A stretch of DNA of 64,000 nt from Monoplex corrugatus (Eukaryota; Mollusca; Gastropoda; Littorinimorpha; Ranellidae): NCBI GenBank assembly GCA_030674185.1, contig CM060308.1, forward strand, positions 29,511,004 through 29,575,003, given 5' to 3'. Made by a program: the position numbers and the translations under genes. The first letter of the stretch is position 1. Every line of letters starts with the position of its first letter. The notes under the pieces are model-generated. The model ran no database searches and was not told the DNA's origin. It saw only the letters and a list, made by a program, of their open reading frames with translations. Positions 62,505 through 64,000 of this stretch are shown here, one piece after another.

Positions 62505-64000
62505 TACCAACCATTAAGCAAAAAGCAATCATTAAAGAGGCTGGAGGAAATCTGGGATAGAAGGGGACTCTGGAGATATCACACGCACAAAACCTGTTTT
62601 TACAGGTAGGCTCCCTGTTATAGTATATAGTATAAGCAACCAACCTTCTTTGTAAGAAATAGGAGGAAGGAATAAAGGCAAAGGCAATGTTAATAGGGGG
62701 AAGGGAAGGGCAGACAGAAATTAACAAATGCTCTTTCAGATACAGCCCGCCTGTTGGACTGTTTCAGTGAAAACATTATTCCCCTTTTTTATAGTCTGTG
62801 TTAGAAACTATTTCTTTTTTTTCTCTCTCTATCGCTCTCTTCGTTTCTTTTTTTTTTCAGTTTAAACTTTCTTTTTTAAGTTGGATTTTCCTTTCTCTTT
62901 TTGTCATACCAGTCTATTTGTCTTTATGTTTAAAATATGCAAACAACAATAAGTAAACAAACAGAGAAAAACATTCTTGCCCTTTTTTCTGAATCTTTTT
63001 CTCTGAAGATGATTTATGCAGATTGCTCGACAACATTGCCTGTACAGTGTGGATTAACCCACCAGAACAACAAGCATGAACACATCCGCGCCAACATCGC
63101 TCGAATGCTGAAAGTATCTGAACGATAACTGAATAAAATATAGGATATACGGACATGTTTTCATCAACACGAAACAATACTATGTTTTCAGCTAATCTGA
63201 CATTTGCATAGATCATACGTTTTCGCTTCAACAAATCGTCGATCCTTTCCCAGATATGCGACTACTTCCAGAATGTATGTTAATGCCCTCTTTTCTTTTC
63301 AAACAAAAGTAACATTAACATGTATTTATTTATTCATTCGTATGTATATTACTTAATTATTTCTGTTCACAATATTTTAACAAAACATAATACACTGAAA
63401 AACAATCTTGTTCTAAATGAACAAAAAAGAACCTCAGATTAAACATTCCATAGAAAAATATATTTATGAAAATTCATGAAATACAAGAGAATTAAGTAAA
63501 ATGATTACAAATGTGTGTTGTACGCATTATTCTGAAAACTGTTGCCATCTTTGAAAGAATGGGACTTGTAAATGAATTTCAACGTGTTCACATATTCTAT
63601 ATTTGATTTAATTATCCTTCCAGGAAAATTGTTATTCATAAATGCGCATTTTAAAAGCCTCTTCTAAATATAATTTCTTTTACAAAAATTCTTACAACAA
63701 AACACCGCATAGGATAATACAACACACAACTGACAGGAATTTTGCACAGTTTTAGATGAAAATGGCTATCGTACTTACCACTGGCGAAACATAGGCCTAT
63801 TTGCAATATTCTTTTAAGTGCTTATTCTCTTTTTCATTTTTATTTTATGTTTGTTGTTTCAAAATGATTGCATTTCATAAATGTGTGTGCTTATTTGGTA
63901 AAAAAACACTGATGATCTTCAGGTGTGTTGAAGTTTAAATCCTATGACGCGATGAAAAGTGTGCTTTGCTAACAACATGCAAATGTTTTTGTTCTTTCTG
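62505..64000. other. Non-coding, AT-rich
   Basis: T-rich tracts around 62810-62900, otherwise no gene or repeat recognised. Confidence 0.55.

Overview
The window is animal nuclear DNA with no bacterial or phage character. It holds split genes with GT/AG introns, very sparse coding, long CA/GA/TA microsatellites, several tRNA-derived SINE families, LINE wreckage, a mariner and a piggyBac-like MITE. A lophotrochozoan, probably a mollusc and perhaps a gastropod, is the best guess. That guess rests on genome style and one SINE tail motif, not on a marker gene.

Two genes are supported, both on the minus strand. (1) A complete six-exon ZFAND3-like gene (A20 plus AN1 zinc fingers, 318 residues) runs from the ATG at 34591 to the stop at 18899. 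All five introns have GT...AG ends and every junction phase agrees. Intron 2 carries a mariner, intron 3 carries LINE and SINE debris, and intron 4 carries two minisatellites, one starting about 5 bp from the exon 5 acceptor. The first A20 zinc-ligand Cys reads as Phe. (2) A 146-residue protein of unknown family (45750-45310) has a strong Kozak context and sits between two microsatellites.

Layout: 1-9.2 kb is intergenic, with SINE copies, three LINE remnants and a 0.9-kb minisatellite of 21-bp units. 9.2-18.9 kb is AT-rich non-coding DNA downstream of the ZFAND3-like gene. 18.9-34.6 kb is that gene. 35-46 kb is microsatellite-dense, with stacked tRNA-like SINE heads and insertions that still show target-site duplications. 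46.4-50.3 kb is a nearly full-length but broken CR1/L2-like LINE. 50.5-55.2 kb holds a second CR1/L2-like 3' end and a BovB/RTE-like LINE. 55.2-64 kb is microsatellites, a 44-bp minisatellite, a nested TTAA-flanked MITE that holds a piece of RTE, and inverted SINE copies.

The genes form no pathway. The most checkable novelties are the intron array whose every unit carries a decoy 3' splice site, the A20 Cys-to-Phe change, the nested TTAA MITE, the two insertions with 10-bp and 13-bp duplications, the short repeats with a hammerhead-like core, and the uncharacterised 146-residue protein.
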